Assembly: GCA_035294855.1 (NCBI GenBank)
Contig: DATGKD010000272.1
Span: 1-9,381, forward strand
DNA length: 9,381 bases
Origin: DATGKD01 sp035294855
GTDB taxonomy: Bacteria > Actinomycetota > Acidimicrobiia > Acidimicrobiales > UBA8190
Reading direction: 5' to 3'
The position numbers and the translations under genes are program-made. Below, in pieces: positions 1 through 6,986 of this stretch. The notes below the pieces were generated by a model that made no database searches, was not told the DNA's origin, and saw only the letters and a list, made by a program, of their open reading frames with translations. Position 1 is the first letter of the stretch, and the number at the start of each line of letters is the position of its first letter.

Positions 1-292
1 CGAGCGCGTGCTCGCCAAGGCCGGCATGACGATGGACGACATCGACATCTTCGAGGTGAACGAGGCGTTCGCATCGGTGGTCTGCTCGTGGCAGAAGGTC
101 CACGGCGCCGACTGGGACAAGGTGAACGTCAACGGCGGCGCCATCGCGCTGGGCCATCCCGTGGGTTCCACCGGCAGCCGGCTCATCACGACCGCTCTGC
201 ACGAGCTCGAGCGCCGGGACGCCAACCTCGCGCTCGTTTCCATGTGCTGCGGTGGCGCGCTCGCCACCGGCACCATCCTCGAGCGCCTCTGA
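1..292 (+). CDS. Thiolase (acetyl-CoA acyltransferase), C-terminal part; 5' end outside window
   Basis: This is the last ~96 residues of a thiolase-family enzyme, which cleaves 3-ketoacyl-CoA with CoA (or condenses two acyl-CoAs) in the cytoplasm. Three of the four family active-site motifs are visible. NEAFA has its Asn codon at 59-61. GGAIALGHPVGSTGSR has the catalytic His codon at 155-157. MCCGGA has the C-terminal acid/base Cys codon at 245-247. The last motif is usually C-x-G-G-G and here reads C-C-G-G-A, a mild variation. The N-terminal domain with the acylated nucleophilic Cys lies upstream of the window, so chain-length specificity cannot be judged. The frame is open from base 2 to the TGA at 290-292. 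The neighbouring hydratase and thioesterase support a beta-oxidation-like role, although a secreted-protein gene lies between them. Thiolase assignment is firm; subfamily is unknown. Confidence 0.93.
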   Translation, partial: ERVLAKAGMTMDDIDIFEVNEAFASVVCSWQKVHGADWDKVNVNGGAIALGHPVGSTGSRLITTALHELERRDANLALVSMCCGGALATGTILERL

Positions 293-312
293 CCGACGCC
301 TCGTCCGGCGGC

Positions 313-331
313 CGGGCGTAGTGTGCGCCCG
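313..331 (+). terminator. GC-rich hairpin after the thiolase gene, possible terminator
   Basis: A perfect 6-bp inverted repeat, CGGGCG (313-318) and CGCCCG (326-331), encloses a 7-base loop TAGTGTG, about 20 bases past the thiolase stop. No T-run follows, so this would be the U-less type often proposed in high-GC actinobacteria. The loop TAGTGT also resembles an actinobacterial -10 box, without a convincing -35. The site could therefore instead belong to the promoter of the next gene. Confidence 0.3.
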
Positions 332-378
332 TCGATCATCTCGCCTCGCGCGATTCGGCGGGGAGAACAGGATGGGGC

Positions 379-2604
379 ATGGCGGGGACCACGAAGCGCT
401 CGGCTGACGCGCGGTCACCGCGATCGATCGGGGTCGTCGGCGTGGCGGTGGCGACCGCCGTGCTCGCGCTCGTCATCGCGAGGGTTCCGGCTCCGGCCGC
501 CGCGTCGTCGTCGACACCCCGGACGGTGTTCGGCACGAACTGGACCGTGTACCACCACGACGGGCTGGGCACCGGAGCGGACCCGACGGGAACCAACCTG
601 AGCCCGGCGACGCCGGCGTGGACGTCGCCGGTCCTCGACGGTCATGTCTACGGCGAGCCGTTGGTCGCCGCCGGGCGCGTGGTCGTGGCGACCGAGAACG
701 ACACCGTCTACGAGCTCGCCGCCAACACCGGCGCGGTCATGTGGTCGACGCACATCGGCACCGCCGTGTCTTCGGGCCTGTCGTGTGGCGACATCAGCCC
801 GACGGTGGGCATCACCGGCACGCCGGTGATCGACGCATCACGCGGCGAGATCTTCGTCGTGACCGACGAGGCCGCCGGAGGAGGCGCGCAACACTTCCTC
901 GTCGGCCTCGACCTGTACACCGGCGCCGTCCTGCTCCATCAGCCCGTCTCGATGCCGAACTCGGTGCAGGCTGACCAGTTGCAGCGCACCGGGCTCACGC
1001 TCGACAACGGCAACGTGATCATGGGATTCGGCGGCAATTTCGGAGACTGTGGGACCTACCACGGCTGGGTCATCGGGATCCCCGAGGGTGGCGGCCCGCA
1101 ACTGTCCTTCGAGGTCGCCTCCAACGGTGGCGACTCCAAGGGGGCGGTCTGGATGGCCGGCGCCGCCCCGATCGTCGACGGCCAGGGCAACGTGTGGGTG
1201 GCCACGGGCAACAGCACGTTCACGTCGTCCGGTGACCCCTACGACTACAGCGACAGCGTCGTCGAGCTCTCGCCGTCCCTGACGCCGGTGAGCTCCTTCG
1301 CCCCGTCGACGTGGTACAGCGACAACGGCTCCGACCTCGACCTCGGGTCGGGTACGCCCGCCCTCCTCCCGAGCAACGTCGCGTTCCAGGCGGGCAAGTC
1401 GCAGACGGCGTACATCCTGAACTCGGCCAACCTGGGCGGCGTCGGTGGTCAAGAGAGGTCATTCGGCTCGTTCTGCGGCAACGACGTCGACGGCGGCAAC
1501 GCCATCTCGGGCGCGACGGTCTACGTCCCGTGCATGAACGGGGTCATCGCGGCCGCCACCGCACCCGGCAACCTCAACGTCCTGTGGCACACGAACACGG
1601 GATCGCCCGGCCCGCCGATCCTCGCCGGCGGGCTCGTGTGGACCATCGACCAGGGCGGCGGGACGCTCTACGGCCTCGACCCCAACAGTGGCAACGCCGT
1701 GCAGCAGTTCCCGATCGGGTCGATCTCCAACCACTTCCCGACGCCGAGCGTCGCCGACGGCCTGCTGCTCGCGCCTTCGAGCACCCAGGTGCACGCCTTC
1801 GACGGCCCGTCTGGCTTGCCGCCGCCCCCGCCTCCGGCCCCACCGCGCCCGGGCTACTGGACGGTCGCGTCCGACGGTGGTGTGTTCAGTTTCGGGGGCG
1901 CCAACTTCTTCGACTCGATGGGCGGCCACCGTCTGGTGGCGCCCGTGGTCGGCATGGCCGGCACCACCGACGGCGGGGGGTACTGGCTGGTCGCCTCCGA
2001 CGGCGGGATCTTCGCCTTCGGCGACGCCGGCTTCTTCGGCTCCATGGGCGGCAGGCCGCTCGCGCGTCCCATGGTGGGCATCGCCCCCGCGCCCGACGGG
2101 GCCGGTTACTGGACCGTGGCGTCGGACGGCGGGGTCTTCGCGTTCGGCTCGGCGCGGTTCTTCGGGTCGATGGGTGGGCGGTCACTCAACCGTCCGGTGG
2201 TGGGCATGACCGCCACATCGGACGGCGGGGGGTACTGGCTCGTCGCCTCCGACGGCGGGATCTTCGCCTTCGGCGACGCCAAGTTCTCAGGGTCGATGGG
2301 GGGCCAACGGCTCAACCAACCGGTCGTGGCCATGTCGGGAGCGTCGGGCGGGGGGTACTGGCTCGTCGCCTCCGACGGCGGGATCTTCGCCTTCGGGGGA
2401 GCCGGGTTCTTCGGGTCGATGGGAGGTACGCCCCTCGTGCGCCCGGTCGTCGCCATGGCGCCCACGTCGCGCGGGCAGGGCTACTGGGAGGTCGCGTCCG
2501 ACGGCGGCGTGTTCGCGTTCGGCGACGCTCCGTTCGAGGGGTCCGTCGCGGGGACACGTCTCGTCGCGCCCATGGTGGGCGTCGGCGCGCCCCCGCTTCC
2601 CTGA
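379..2604 (+). CDS. Secreted PQQ-type beta-propeller protein with six C-terminal GYW/ASDGG repeats
   Basis: The product is 741 residues. Residues 1-16 carry K/R, 17-34 are hydrophobic, and A38-P39-A40 or A40-A41-A42 offers a signal peptidase I site, so export is likely. Residues ~45-480 resemble PQQ-type beta-propeller blades, for example VYELAANTGAVMW, VGLDLYTGAVL and LYGLDPNSGNAV. Four Cys (136, 224, 366, 385) could form disulfides outside the cell. A proline-rich linker (481-491) leads to six ~42-residue repeats from residue 492 to the end. I see no dehydrogenase active-site motif or haem-binding CxxCH, so a structural, binding or surface role is more likely than a redox enzyme. The chosen ATG has AGGA at 369-372 with six bases of spacing. 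The repeat family is one I associate with Acidimicrobiia exported proteins of unknown function. Gene and secretion are well supported; function is unknown. Confidence 0.88.
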   Translation: MAGTTKRSADARSPRSIGVVGVAVATAVLALVIARVPAPAAASSSTPRTVFGTNWTVYHHDGLGTGADPTGTNLSPATPAWTSPVLDGHVYGEPLVAAGRVVVATENDTVYELAANTGAVMWSTHIGTAVSSGLSCGDISPTVGITGTPVIDASRGEIFVVTDEAAGGGAQHFLVGLDLYTGAVLLHQPVSMPNSVQADQLQRTGLTLDNGNVIMGFGGNFGDCGTYHGWVIGIPEGGGPQLSFEVASNGGDSKGAVWMAGAAPIVDGQGNVWVATGNSTFTSSGDPYDYSDSVVELSPSLTPVSSFAPSTWYSDNGSDLDLGSGTPALLPSNVAFQAGKSQTAYILNSANLGGVGGQERSFGSFCGNDVDGGNAISGATVYVPCMNGVIAAATAPGNLNVLWHTNTGSPGPPILAGGLVWTIDQGGGTLYGLDPNSGNAVQQFPIGSISNHFPTPSVADGLLLAPSSTQVHAFDGPSGLPPPPPPAPPRPGYWTVASDGGVFSFGGANFFDSMGGHRLVAPVVGMAGTTDGGGYWLVASDGGIFAFGDAGFFGSMGGRPLARPMVGIAPAPDGAGYWTVASDGGVFAFGSARFFGSMGGRSLNRPVVGMTATSDGGGYWLVASDGGIFAFGDAKFSGSMGGQRLNQPVVAMSGASGGGYWLVASDGGIFAFGGAGFFGSMGGTPLVRPVVAMAPTSRGQGYWEVASDGGVFAFGDAPFEGSVAGTRLVAPMVGVGAPPLP
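1852..2601 (+). repeat. Six in-frame tandem repeats of 123-126 bp encoding the GYW-VASDGG unit
   Basis: Units start at 1852, 1978, 2104, 2230, 2353 and 2479. All are 126 bp except the fourth and the final unit, at 123 bp. Each encodes GYWxVASDGG(V/I)F(A/S)FGxAxFxxSMGG, then a variable loop and a (V/M)VGM-like strand; the last unit has SVAG. Units 1, 3 and 6 are the xVASDGGVF type and units 2, 4 and 5 the WLVASDGGIF type. DNA of units 2, 4 and 5 is almost identical over the first ~45 bases, which suggests recent duplication. This is a protein-coding repeat, probably short beta-blades. Confidence 0.93.
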
Positions 2605-2655
2605 CACGCCGTCTCTCGCAGCCCCTCCTTACGTCGCCTTCCCCGGCCGTCCCGG

Positions 2656-2684
2656 TTGTCGCCGGAAATGGAATCCGTTCTATT
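2656..2684 (+). promoter_or_regulatory. Candidate promoter for the hydratase-thioesterase operon
   Basis: TTGTCG (2656-2661) and TCTATT (2679-2684) are separated by exactly 17 bases. They match the -35 TTGACA and -10 TATAAT consensus at four positions each. The pair lies ~105 bases upstream of the hydratase ATG, in a locally AT-richer patch of an otherwise very GC-rich region. Transcription would begin near 2690. This rests on motif and spacing only. Confidence 0.45.
2669..2682 (+). promoter_or_regulatory. KstR-like imperfect palindrome between -35 and -10, candidate TetR-family operator
   Basis: The site TGGAATCCGTTCTA matches the mycobacterial KstR consensus TNNAACNNGTTNNA at every fixed position except one (AAT instead of AAC). 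The half-sites TGGAAT and TAGAAC (reverse strand) share four of six bases. It lies in the spacer and overlaps the proposed -10, where a repressor would block RNA polymerase. KstR controls cholesterol catabolism in mycobacteria. Related TetR regulators of acyl-CoA genes use similar sites, so the exact regulator is open. Confidence 0.45.
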
Positions 2685-2696
2685 GTCGAGCCCGAT

Positions 2697-2709
2697 CGAC
2701 CGTCGGTCG
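2697..2709 (+). repeat. Perfect 13-bp dyad in the leader of the hydratase gene
   Basis: CGACCGTCGGTCG is a perfect dyad centred on T2703, extendable by CGA (2693-2695) and TCG (2712-2714) if a small internal bulge is allowed. It falls just after the predicted transcription start. It could be a second operator or a small leader stem. Such GC-rich dyads do arise by chance in this genome. Confidence 0.35.
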
Positions 2710-2771
2710 GGTCGAGGAAGCGGGGGAGGAGCCGTCGTCCGGCACCCCTCCAGCACGATGCTCGCTCGACC

Positions 2772-2780
2772 AGGAGGAGG
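2772..2780 (+). promoter_or_regulatory. Strong ribosome binding site of the hydratase gene
   Basis: AGGAGGAGG lies eight bases upstream of the ATG at 2789 and is an excellent Shine-Dalgarno sequence. It fixes the hydratase start and is the strongest ribosome binding site in the window. Confidence 0.85.
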
Positions 2781-2788
2781 AAACGCCG

Positions 2789-3583
2789 ATGCCCGGCACC
2801 GAGCACCTCAGCTTCGAACGCCACGGCGCCACGGCCGTGGTGACGATGAACAGGCCTGAGGCGAAGAACGCCCTGAGCCTTCCGATGCTCGTCGGCATGG
2901 CCGACGCATGGGACGAAATCGACTCCAACGACGACATCCGTTGCGCGGTCCTCACCGGGGCCGGCGGCACGTTCTGCGCGGGGATGGACCTCAAGTCGAT
3001 GTCGGGTCCGGACGCAGCCAAGTATCAACATCGCCAGCAGGAGAATCCCGACCTGCACTGGAAGGCGCTGTTGCGGCACTACCAGCTCCGCAAGCCCCTC
3101 ATCGCGGCGGTCGAGGGCTGGGCCGTGGCGGGGGGGACCGAGATCCTGCAGGCGACGGACATCCGTGTCGCCGGCGAGGGCGCCAAGTTCGGGGTGTTCG
3201 AGGCCCGCCGCGGGCTCTTCCCCTTGGGCGGGTCGACCGTCAGGTTGCGGCGCCAGATCCCCTTCACGGTCGCCATGGACCTCCTCCTCACGGCGCGCGA
3301 GGTGAGCGCGGAAGAAGCCCTACGCATCGGGCTCATCGGCCGTGTCGTCCCCGACGGTCAGGCCCTCGACGAAGCCCTGCGCGTCGCCGACGTCATCAAC
3401 GCCAACGGGCCGCTCGCTGTCGAGGCCATCAAGCGTTCCGTGCGCGAGGCCGAGGGCTTGCCCGAAGTCGACGCTCTGAAGATCGAGCTCGAGATCGGGA
3501 TGCCGATCTTCGCGACCGAGGACGCCAAGGAAGGGCAGAAGGCGTTCGCAGAGAAGCGGCCGCCCGTCTATCACCGACGGTGA
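2789..3583 (+). CDS. Enoyl-CoA hydratase/isomerase (crotonase) family protein
   Basis: The product is 264 residues, the usual crotonase length, and is cytoplasmic. The family hydrates trans-2-enoyl-CoA to 3-hydroxyacyl-CoA; some members isomerise or hydrolyse CoA esters. The oxyanion-hole segments are GTFCAGMDL (residues ~60-68) and GWAVAGGTEI (110-119). Both general acid/base glutamates of true hydratases are present: E118 in AGGTE and E138 in FGVFEARRG, 20 residues apart as in rat mitochondrial hydratase. Genuine hydratase activity is therefore plausible. The C-terminal stretch AEKRPPVYHRR is a common ending in actinobacterial members. The ATG follows a strong ribosome binding site, and the stop overlaps the next start (GTGA), so the two genes are probably co-translated. 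A KstR-like site upstream suggests repression lifted by an acyl-CoA or steroid-CoA. Family is certain; substrate is unknown. Confidence 0.95.
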   Translation: MPGTEHLSFERHGATAVVTMNRPEAKNALSLPMLVGMADAWDEIDSNDDIRCAVLTGAGGTFCAGMDLKSMSGPDAAKYQHRQQENPDLHWKALLRHYQLRKPLIAAVEGWAVAGGTEILQATDIRVAGEGAKFGVFEARRGLFPLGGSTVRLRRQIPFTVAMDLLLTAREVSAEEALRIGLIGRVVPDGQALDEALRVADVINANGPLAVEAIKRSVREAEGLPEVDALKIELEIGMPIFATEDAKEGQKAFAEKRPPVYHRR

Positions 3584-4389
3584 GCGATCACCTCGAGCCG
3601 GGCGTCTCCGACTTCGGCATCTCGGTCCCGGGGGCGCCGCGTGCCCGTCCGGTGGCACAAGCCACTGGGCGCGCCGAAGGTGCGCCCGCGGCCGAGGACA
3701 TCGGAGAGGACCCGCGTTTCGAGCTCGCCGCGGCGCTACGCCGCGTGACGAGCCTCATGGTCGGCGTGCCGGTGCCGGACGACGACATCCGCGCTGCTAC
3801 CGAGGGAGTCACCGCGGTCGCAGACGCCCTGCAGCGCGCCGCTGGACCCGGTAGGCGGCCGCGCGCCCAGCCCGATCCGGCCGGGCACCCGCAGGACTTC
3901 TTCCCGACGAGCCCGGTGATCGGGTTCGCGAATCCGGTCGCACCGCCGGTGTCGCTCGAGGTCGTGGACGGCGTCCTGCACGGCACGGCGATGTTCGACT
4001 ACCCCTACGAGGGACCGCCGACGTGCGTGCACGGCGGCGTGATCGCCATGGTCTTCGACGAGCTCCTGGGAGCCGCCAACATCGTCGCTGGTTTTCCTGG
4101 CATGACGGGCACGCTCACGATCCGGTACCGCAAGCCCACGCCCCTGCGGACCCCTTTGCGACTCGAAGCGCGGTTCGTCGAGCGCCAGGGAAGGAAGATC
4201 CGCACGACCGGCGCCATCTTCCACGGGGACGCGCTCACCGCTGAGGCCGAGGGGATCTTCATCGAGCTGGTTCCCCAGCGGTTCCTGAAGATCGTCGCCG
4301 AGAACGCCGACTCGTCCGACGCCGTGGCGCAGGTGCGGGCGGACGCGAACCGGCTGGGCTTCGCGGCGGACCTCGACACGCCGACCTGA
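3580..4389 (+). CDS. PaaI-like hotdog-fold acyl-CoA thioesterase with ~105-residue N-terminal extension
   Basis: The product is 269 residues from a GTG that overlaps the hydratase stop as GTGA. No separate Shine-Dalgarno is evident, consistent with translational coupling. Residues ~110-250 form a single hotdog domain of the PaaI/THEM4 type. The signature is CVHGGVIAMVFDELLG, with H151, G152-G153 and the likely catalytic acid D160 (E161 adjacent). It is followed by GTLTIRYRKPTPL and later LTAEAEGIFIEL, all typical of actinobacterial PaaI-family proteins. Such enzymes hydrolyse acyl-CoA thioesters and may release CoA from stalled intermediates. The first ~105 residues are Ala/Pro/Arg-rich and partly low complexity, with a possible helix around DPRFELAAALRRVTSLM (residues ~47-63). 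This is longer than the usual ~140-residue PaaI. An internal start cannot be excluded. Family is sure; substrate is unknown. Confidence 0.9.
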   Translation: MSDHLEPGVSDFGISVPGAPRARPVAQATGRAEGAPAAEDIGEDPRFELAAALRRVTSLMVGVPVPDDDIRAATEGVTAVADALQRAAGPGRRPRAQPDPAGHPQDFFPTSPVIGFANPVAPPVSLEVVDGVLHGTAMFDYPYEGPPTCVHGGVIAMVFDELLGAANIVAGFPGMTGTLTIRYRKPTPLRTPLRLEARFVERQGRKIRTTGAIFHGDALTAEAEGIFIELVPQRFLKIVAENADSSDAVAQVRADANRLGFAADLDTPT

Positions 4390-4473
4390 CTCCCAGCTCC
4401 CGGGTCCTGGCCGAACAAGGCCGCGACCGTCACTCAGGGCGCTGACCGAGGCCCCGGGGCGGGCCGATCTCGT

Positions 4474-4510
4474 CCCGTTGACCACCTTCGGTGGCCGCCG
4501 CCTCAACGGG
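4474..4510 (+). terminator. Nested hairpin between the thioesterase and first kinase genes, terminator-like
   Basis: An exact 8-bp outer inverted repeat, CCCGTTGA (4474-4481) and TCAACGGG (4503-4510), encloses an exact 5-bp inner stem, CCACC (4482-4486) and GGTGG (4490-4494), with loop TTC. An 8-base CCGCCGCC bulge lies on the 3' side. No T-run follows. It sits ~85 bases past the thioesterase stop and ~74 before the kinase start, so it may end the acyl-CoA operon or act as a leader structure for the kinases. The rest of 4390-4583 shows only the palindrome GCCCCGGGGC (4451-4460) and a weak possible -10 near 4526 (GATAAC). Confidence 0.45.
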
Positions 4511-4583
4511 CCATGCCTGCCTGCCGATAACAGAGTGACGGTGGCGCCCGACTCGCCACCGCACGAGGCGAGGACGGCCGGGG

Positions 4584-6986
4584 TTGAGCGAGCAAGGACG
4601 CGACGACAGCGCTGCCGCCCCGCTGGCCGCCCTCGAGGCCCCGGATCCGTCGGCCAGAGTCATCTCCGACGGAGCCATCCCCGACGGAGACGTCTCGGCC
4701 GGAGACGTCTCGGCCGGAGAGATCACCGACGAGGACCTCGCCGTCTTCCTCGACATGTCCACAGAGCTGTTCGGCGTGTTCGACCCCTCGGGGGGGATCG
4801 CCTGGAGCAACGCGGCGGCGGCCGCCGCACTGGGGTACTCGCCCGAGGAGCTCCAAGGGTTGAGCACGGCCGACCTCATCCATCCCGACGACGTGGTTGC
4901 GTCGGCCGCCGCGCTCGGAGACCTGGTCGGCGGAGGGGAGCCGGCCGGGGTCGAGATGCGCTACCGGTGCAAGGACGGCACCTGGAACTGGATCGAGTGG
5001 ACTGCCCGGATGGCGCCCGACACCGGACTCGTCTACGGGGTGGGGCGCGATGTCACGCCGCGTCACGAGGCGCGGGCTGCGCTACGGGCGAACGAGGCCT
5101 TCCTGCGCGCGATCCTCGACTACTCGAAGTCGGCGATCTGGGTGAAGGACCGCCTCGGCCGGTACGTGCTCGTCAACGACGCGTTCGCGCGTCCGTTCGA
5201 CATGCGGGCCGAAGACATCGTCGGCAAGTCCGCTCACGAGCTGTGGCCGGACAGCGACATCGACGATGTCGATGCCACCGTCGTCCAGACCGGGGCGGCG
5301 ATCACCCGCGACGACGTCATCGACCTCCCCACGGGCCTGCACACCGTGATGACCGTGCGGTTCCCATTGCGCGACGCATCGGACGACATCGTCGGCGTGG
5401 CGGGCATCGCCACCGACATCACCGAGCGAACTCGTGCCGAGCGCGCGCTGGCCGAGCGTCAGCGGCTCCTCGAAACGGTCATCGGGGTGTGCCCTGACAT
5501 CGTGACGGTCCTCGACCGCCGCGGCCGGGTCCGGGAGGTGAGCCACGTCTCGGCCGAGGTGCTGGGGTACGACCTCGACGACGCGGCGCAAGAGGACCTC
5601 GAGGCGCTCATCCACCCCGACGATCTGCCGGCGGTGATCGATCGGTACGCGTCGCTGTTCGTCGACCCGGGCGCACCACCCGATGTCCGGTACCGGGTTC
5701 GGCATTCGGACGGGCACTGGGTCGTCCTGGACACGCGGGCACACGTCATGCTCGGGGACGACGGCGCACCCGACGGCGCCGTCGTGGTCTCGCGCGACAT
5801 CACCGGCGAGCTCGGCGTCGAGTCCGAGCTTCGAGCCTCCGTCGACGCTGCCGAGGAGGCGAGCCGGGCGAAGAGCGAGTTCCTGTCGAGGATGAGCCAC
5901 GAGCTGCGCACCCCGCTCAATGCCGTGCTGGGCTTCGCGCAGCTGCTCGAAATGGACGAGCTCCCGGTCAACCGGGCAGAGGCGGTCGGCCATGTCGTGC
6001 GCGCCGGCAGGCACCTGCTCGACCTCGTCGACGAGATCCTGGACATCGCCCGCATCGAGTCGGGCAACCTCGAGCTGTCGATCGGTGCCGAACCCGTGCT
6101 CGACGTGGTGGGCGACGCCGTCGATCTCTCGCGGCCGCTCGCCGAGGTCGAGGGTGTCGGGCTCGTGCTCGAGTCGGCGTGCAGCCCCGCCACCTACGTG
6201 CTCGCCGACCGGCAGCGGCTCCTCCAGGTGTTCCTGAACCTGCTGTCCAACGCCGTGAAGTACAACCACCGTGGGGGCCTCGTCCGGGTGATCGTCGAGC
6301 TCGCCCCCGACCATGCGGTGCGCGTCACCGTTGCCGACACCGGCGTCGGGATCGCGCCCGAAGAGGTCCACCGCCTGTTCGCACCCTTCGACCGTCTCGG
6401 CGCCGAGCACTCCGGCATCGAGGGGACCGGCATGGGCCTCATGCTGAGCAAGCACCTCGTCGAGCACATGGGGGGCTCGATCTACGTGCAGTCGGCCCTG
6501 GGCGAAGGCGCGGCGTTCACCATCGAGCTCCCCGCGACCTCCGCCCCCGAGCGTGCCGACACCGACGTGCCGGCCAGCTCCGAAAGCGCCGGTGTGAATA
6601 CGTCGCTGCGGGTGCTCCACGTCGAAGACGACCTCGCCAACCTCGAGCTCGTCGAGCAGGTCCTGGCGCGTGCCGGTGTCGTCCACCTCTTCGCCGCCAT
6701 GTCAGGTGCCCTCGGCCTGGAGCTCGCCCGCGAGCACCGCCCTGATCTCGTGCTCCTGGACTTGCACCTTCCGGACGGGCCGGGCCTCGAACTGCTCCGT
6801 CAGCTCCGGTCGGACCCGAGGACGGCGGACATCACCGTTGTCGTGATCTCTGCTGACGCCACGCCGGAACAGATGCAACGGGCGACCGACAGCGGGGCGG
6901 CGGCGTACCTGACGAAGCCCGTGGACGTCCGCGACTTGCTCGACGTCGTGGTCGGCGTCTCAGCGCGCCGGTCGGGGTCGTCGTGA
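4584..6986 (+). CDS. Hybrid sensor histidine kinase, PAS-PAS-PAS-HisKA-HATPase-REC
   Basis: The product is 800 residues with no membrane segment, so it is a cytoplasmic sensor. The TTG at 4584 is the only start codon between the in-frame stop at 4536-4538 and M58; GCGAGGA lies ten bases upstream. PAS1 spans ~52-157 (PAS_3-like, ending YGVGRDVT), PAS2 ~172-282 (WVKDRLGRY) and PAS3 ~296-410 (HPDD, HSDGHW). A short helical linker leads to HisKA with phospho-acceptor H439 in SHELRTPLN. The ATPase domain has N556 in NLLSNAVKYN, DTGVGI from D585 and GTGMGL from G614. The receiver (~675-790) is complete: E681-D682, phospho-acceptor D726, S756 and K778 in LTKPVD. Phosphate should pass from H439 to D726 and then probably to an HPt or regulator elsewhere. 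No PAS cofactor ligand is recognised. It overlaps its paralogue downstream by GTGA. Confidence 0.94.
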   Translation: MSEQGRDDSAAAPLAALEAPDPSARVISDGAIPDGDVSAGDVSAGEITDEDLAVFLDMSTELFGVFDPSGGIAWSNAAAAAALGYSPEELQGLSTADLIHPDDVVASAAALGDLVGGGEPAGVEMRYRCKDGTWNWIEWTARMAPDTGLVYGVGRDVTPRHEARAALRANEAFLRAILDYSKSAIWVKDRLGRYVLVNDAFARPFDMRAEDIVGKSAHELWPDSDIDDVDATVVQTGAAITRDDVIDLPTGLHTVMTVRFPLRDASDDIVGVAGIATDITERTRAERALAERQRLLETVIGVCPDIVTVLDRRGRVREVSHVSAEVLGYDLDDAAQEDLEALIHPDDLPAVIDRYASLFVDPGAPPDVRYRVRHSDGHWVVLDTRAHVMLGDDGAPDGAVVVSRDITGELGVESELRASVDAAEEASRAKSEFLSRMSHELRTPLNAVLGFAQLLEMDELPVNRAEAVGHVVRAGRHLLDLVDEILDIARIESGNLELSIGAEPVLDVVGDAVDLSRPLAEVEGVGLVLESACSPATYVLADRQRLLQVFLNLLSNAVKYNHRGGLVRVIVELAPDHAVRVTVADTGVGIAPEEVHRLFAPFDRLGAEHSGIEGTGMGLMLSKHLVEHMGGSIYVQSALGEGAAFTIELPATSAPERADTDVPASSESAGVNTSLRVLHVEDDLANLELVEQVLARAGVVHLFAAMSGALGLELAREHRPDLVLLDLHLPDGPGLELLRQLRSDPRTADITVVVISADATPEQMQRATDSGAAAYLTKPVDVRDLLDVVVGVSARRSGSS
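4668..4727 (+). repeat. Four degenerate 15-bp repeats in the acidic N-terminus of the first kinase
   Basis: Units at 4668, 4683, 4698 and 4713 encode DGAIP, DGDVS, AGDVS and AGEIT. The exact core GGAGACGTCTCGGCC occurs twice in a row (4686-4700, 4701-4715), with GGAGA starting a third copy. Each 15-bp step keeps the frame, so slippage would lengthen or shorten the tail before PAS1 without breaking the gene. Confidence 0.75.

Noticed and set aside
1852..2601. Regularly spaced repeats as a possible CRISPR array
   Set aside because: The 123-126 bp units are contiguous, in frame and encode conserved residues throughout. There are no short direct repeats separated by unique spacers.
1311..2843. 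510-residue + strand frame overlapping the repeat protein and the hydratase start
   Set aside because: The Arg-rich product repeats only because the underlying DNA repeats. It would run through the promoter and into the hydratase gene out of frame.
2908..3579. Upstream extension of the thioesterase frame inside the hydratase gene
   Set aside because: The translation here is Arg/Pro/Gly-rich shadow of the hydratase. Conserved thioesterase sequence appears only after the GTG at 3580, which overlaps the hydratase stop.
4478..5497. 339-residue + strand frame across the intergenic hairpin and the start of the first kinase
   Set aside because: The product is Arg/Gly/His-rich without domains and out of frame with the PAS-encoding frame.
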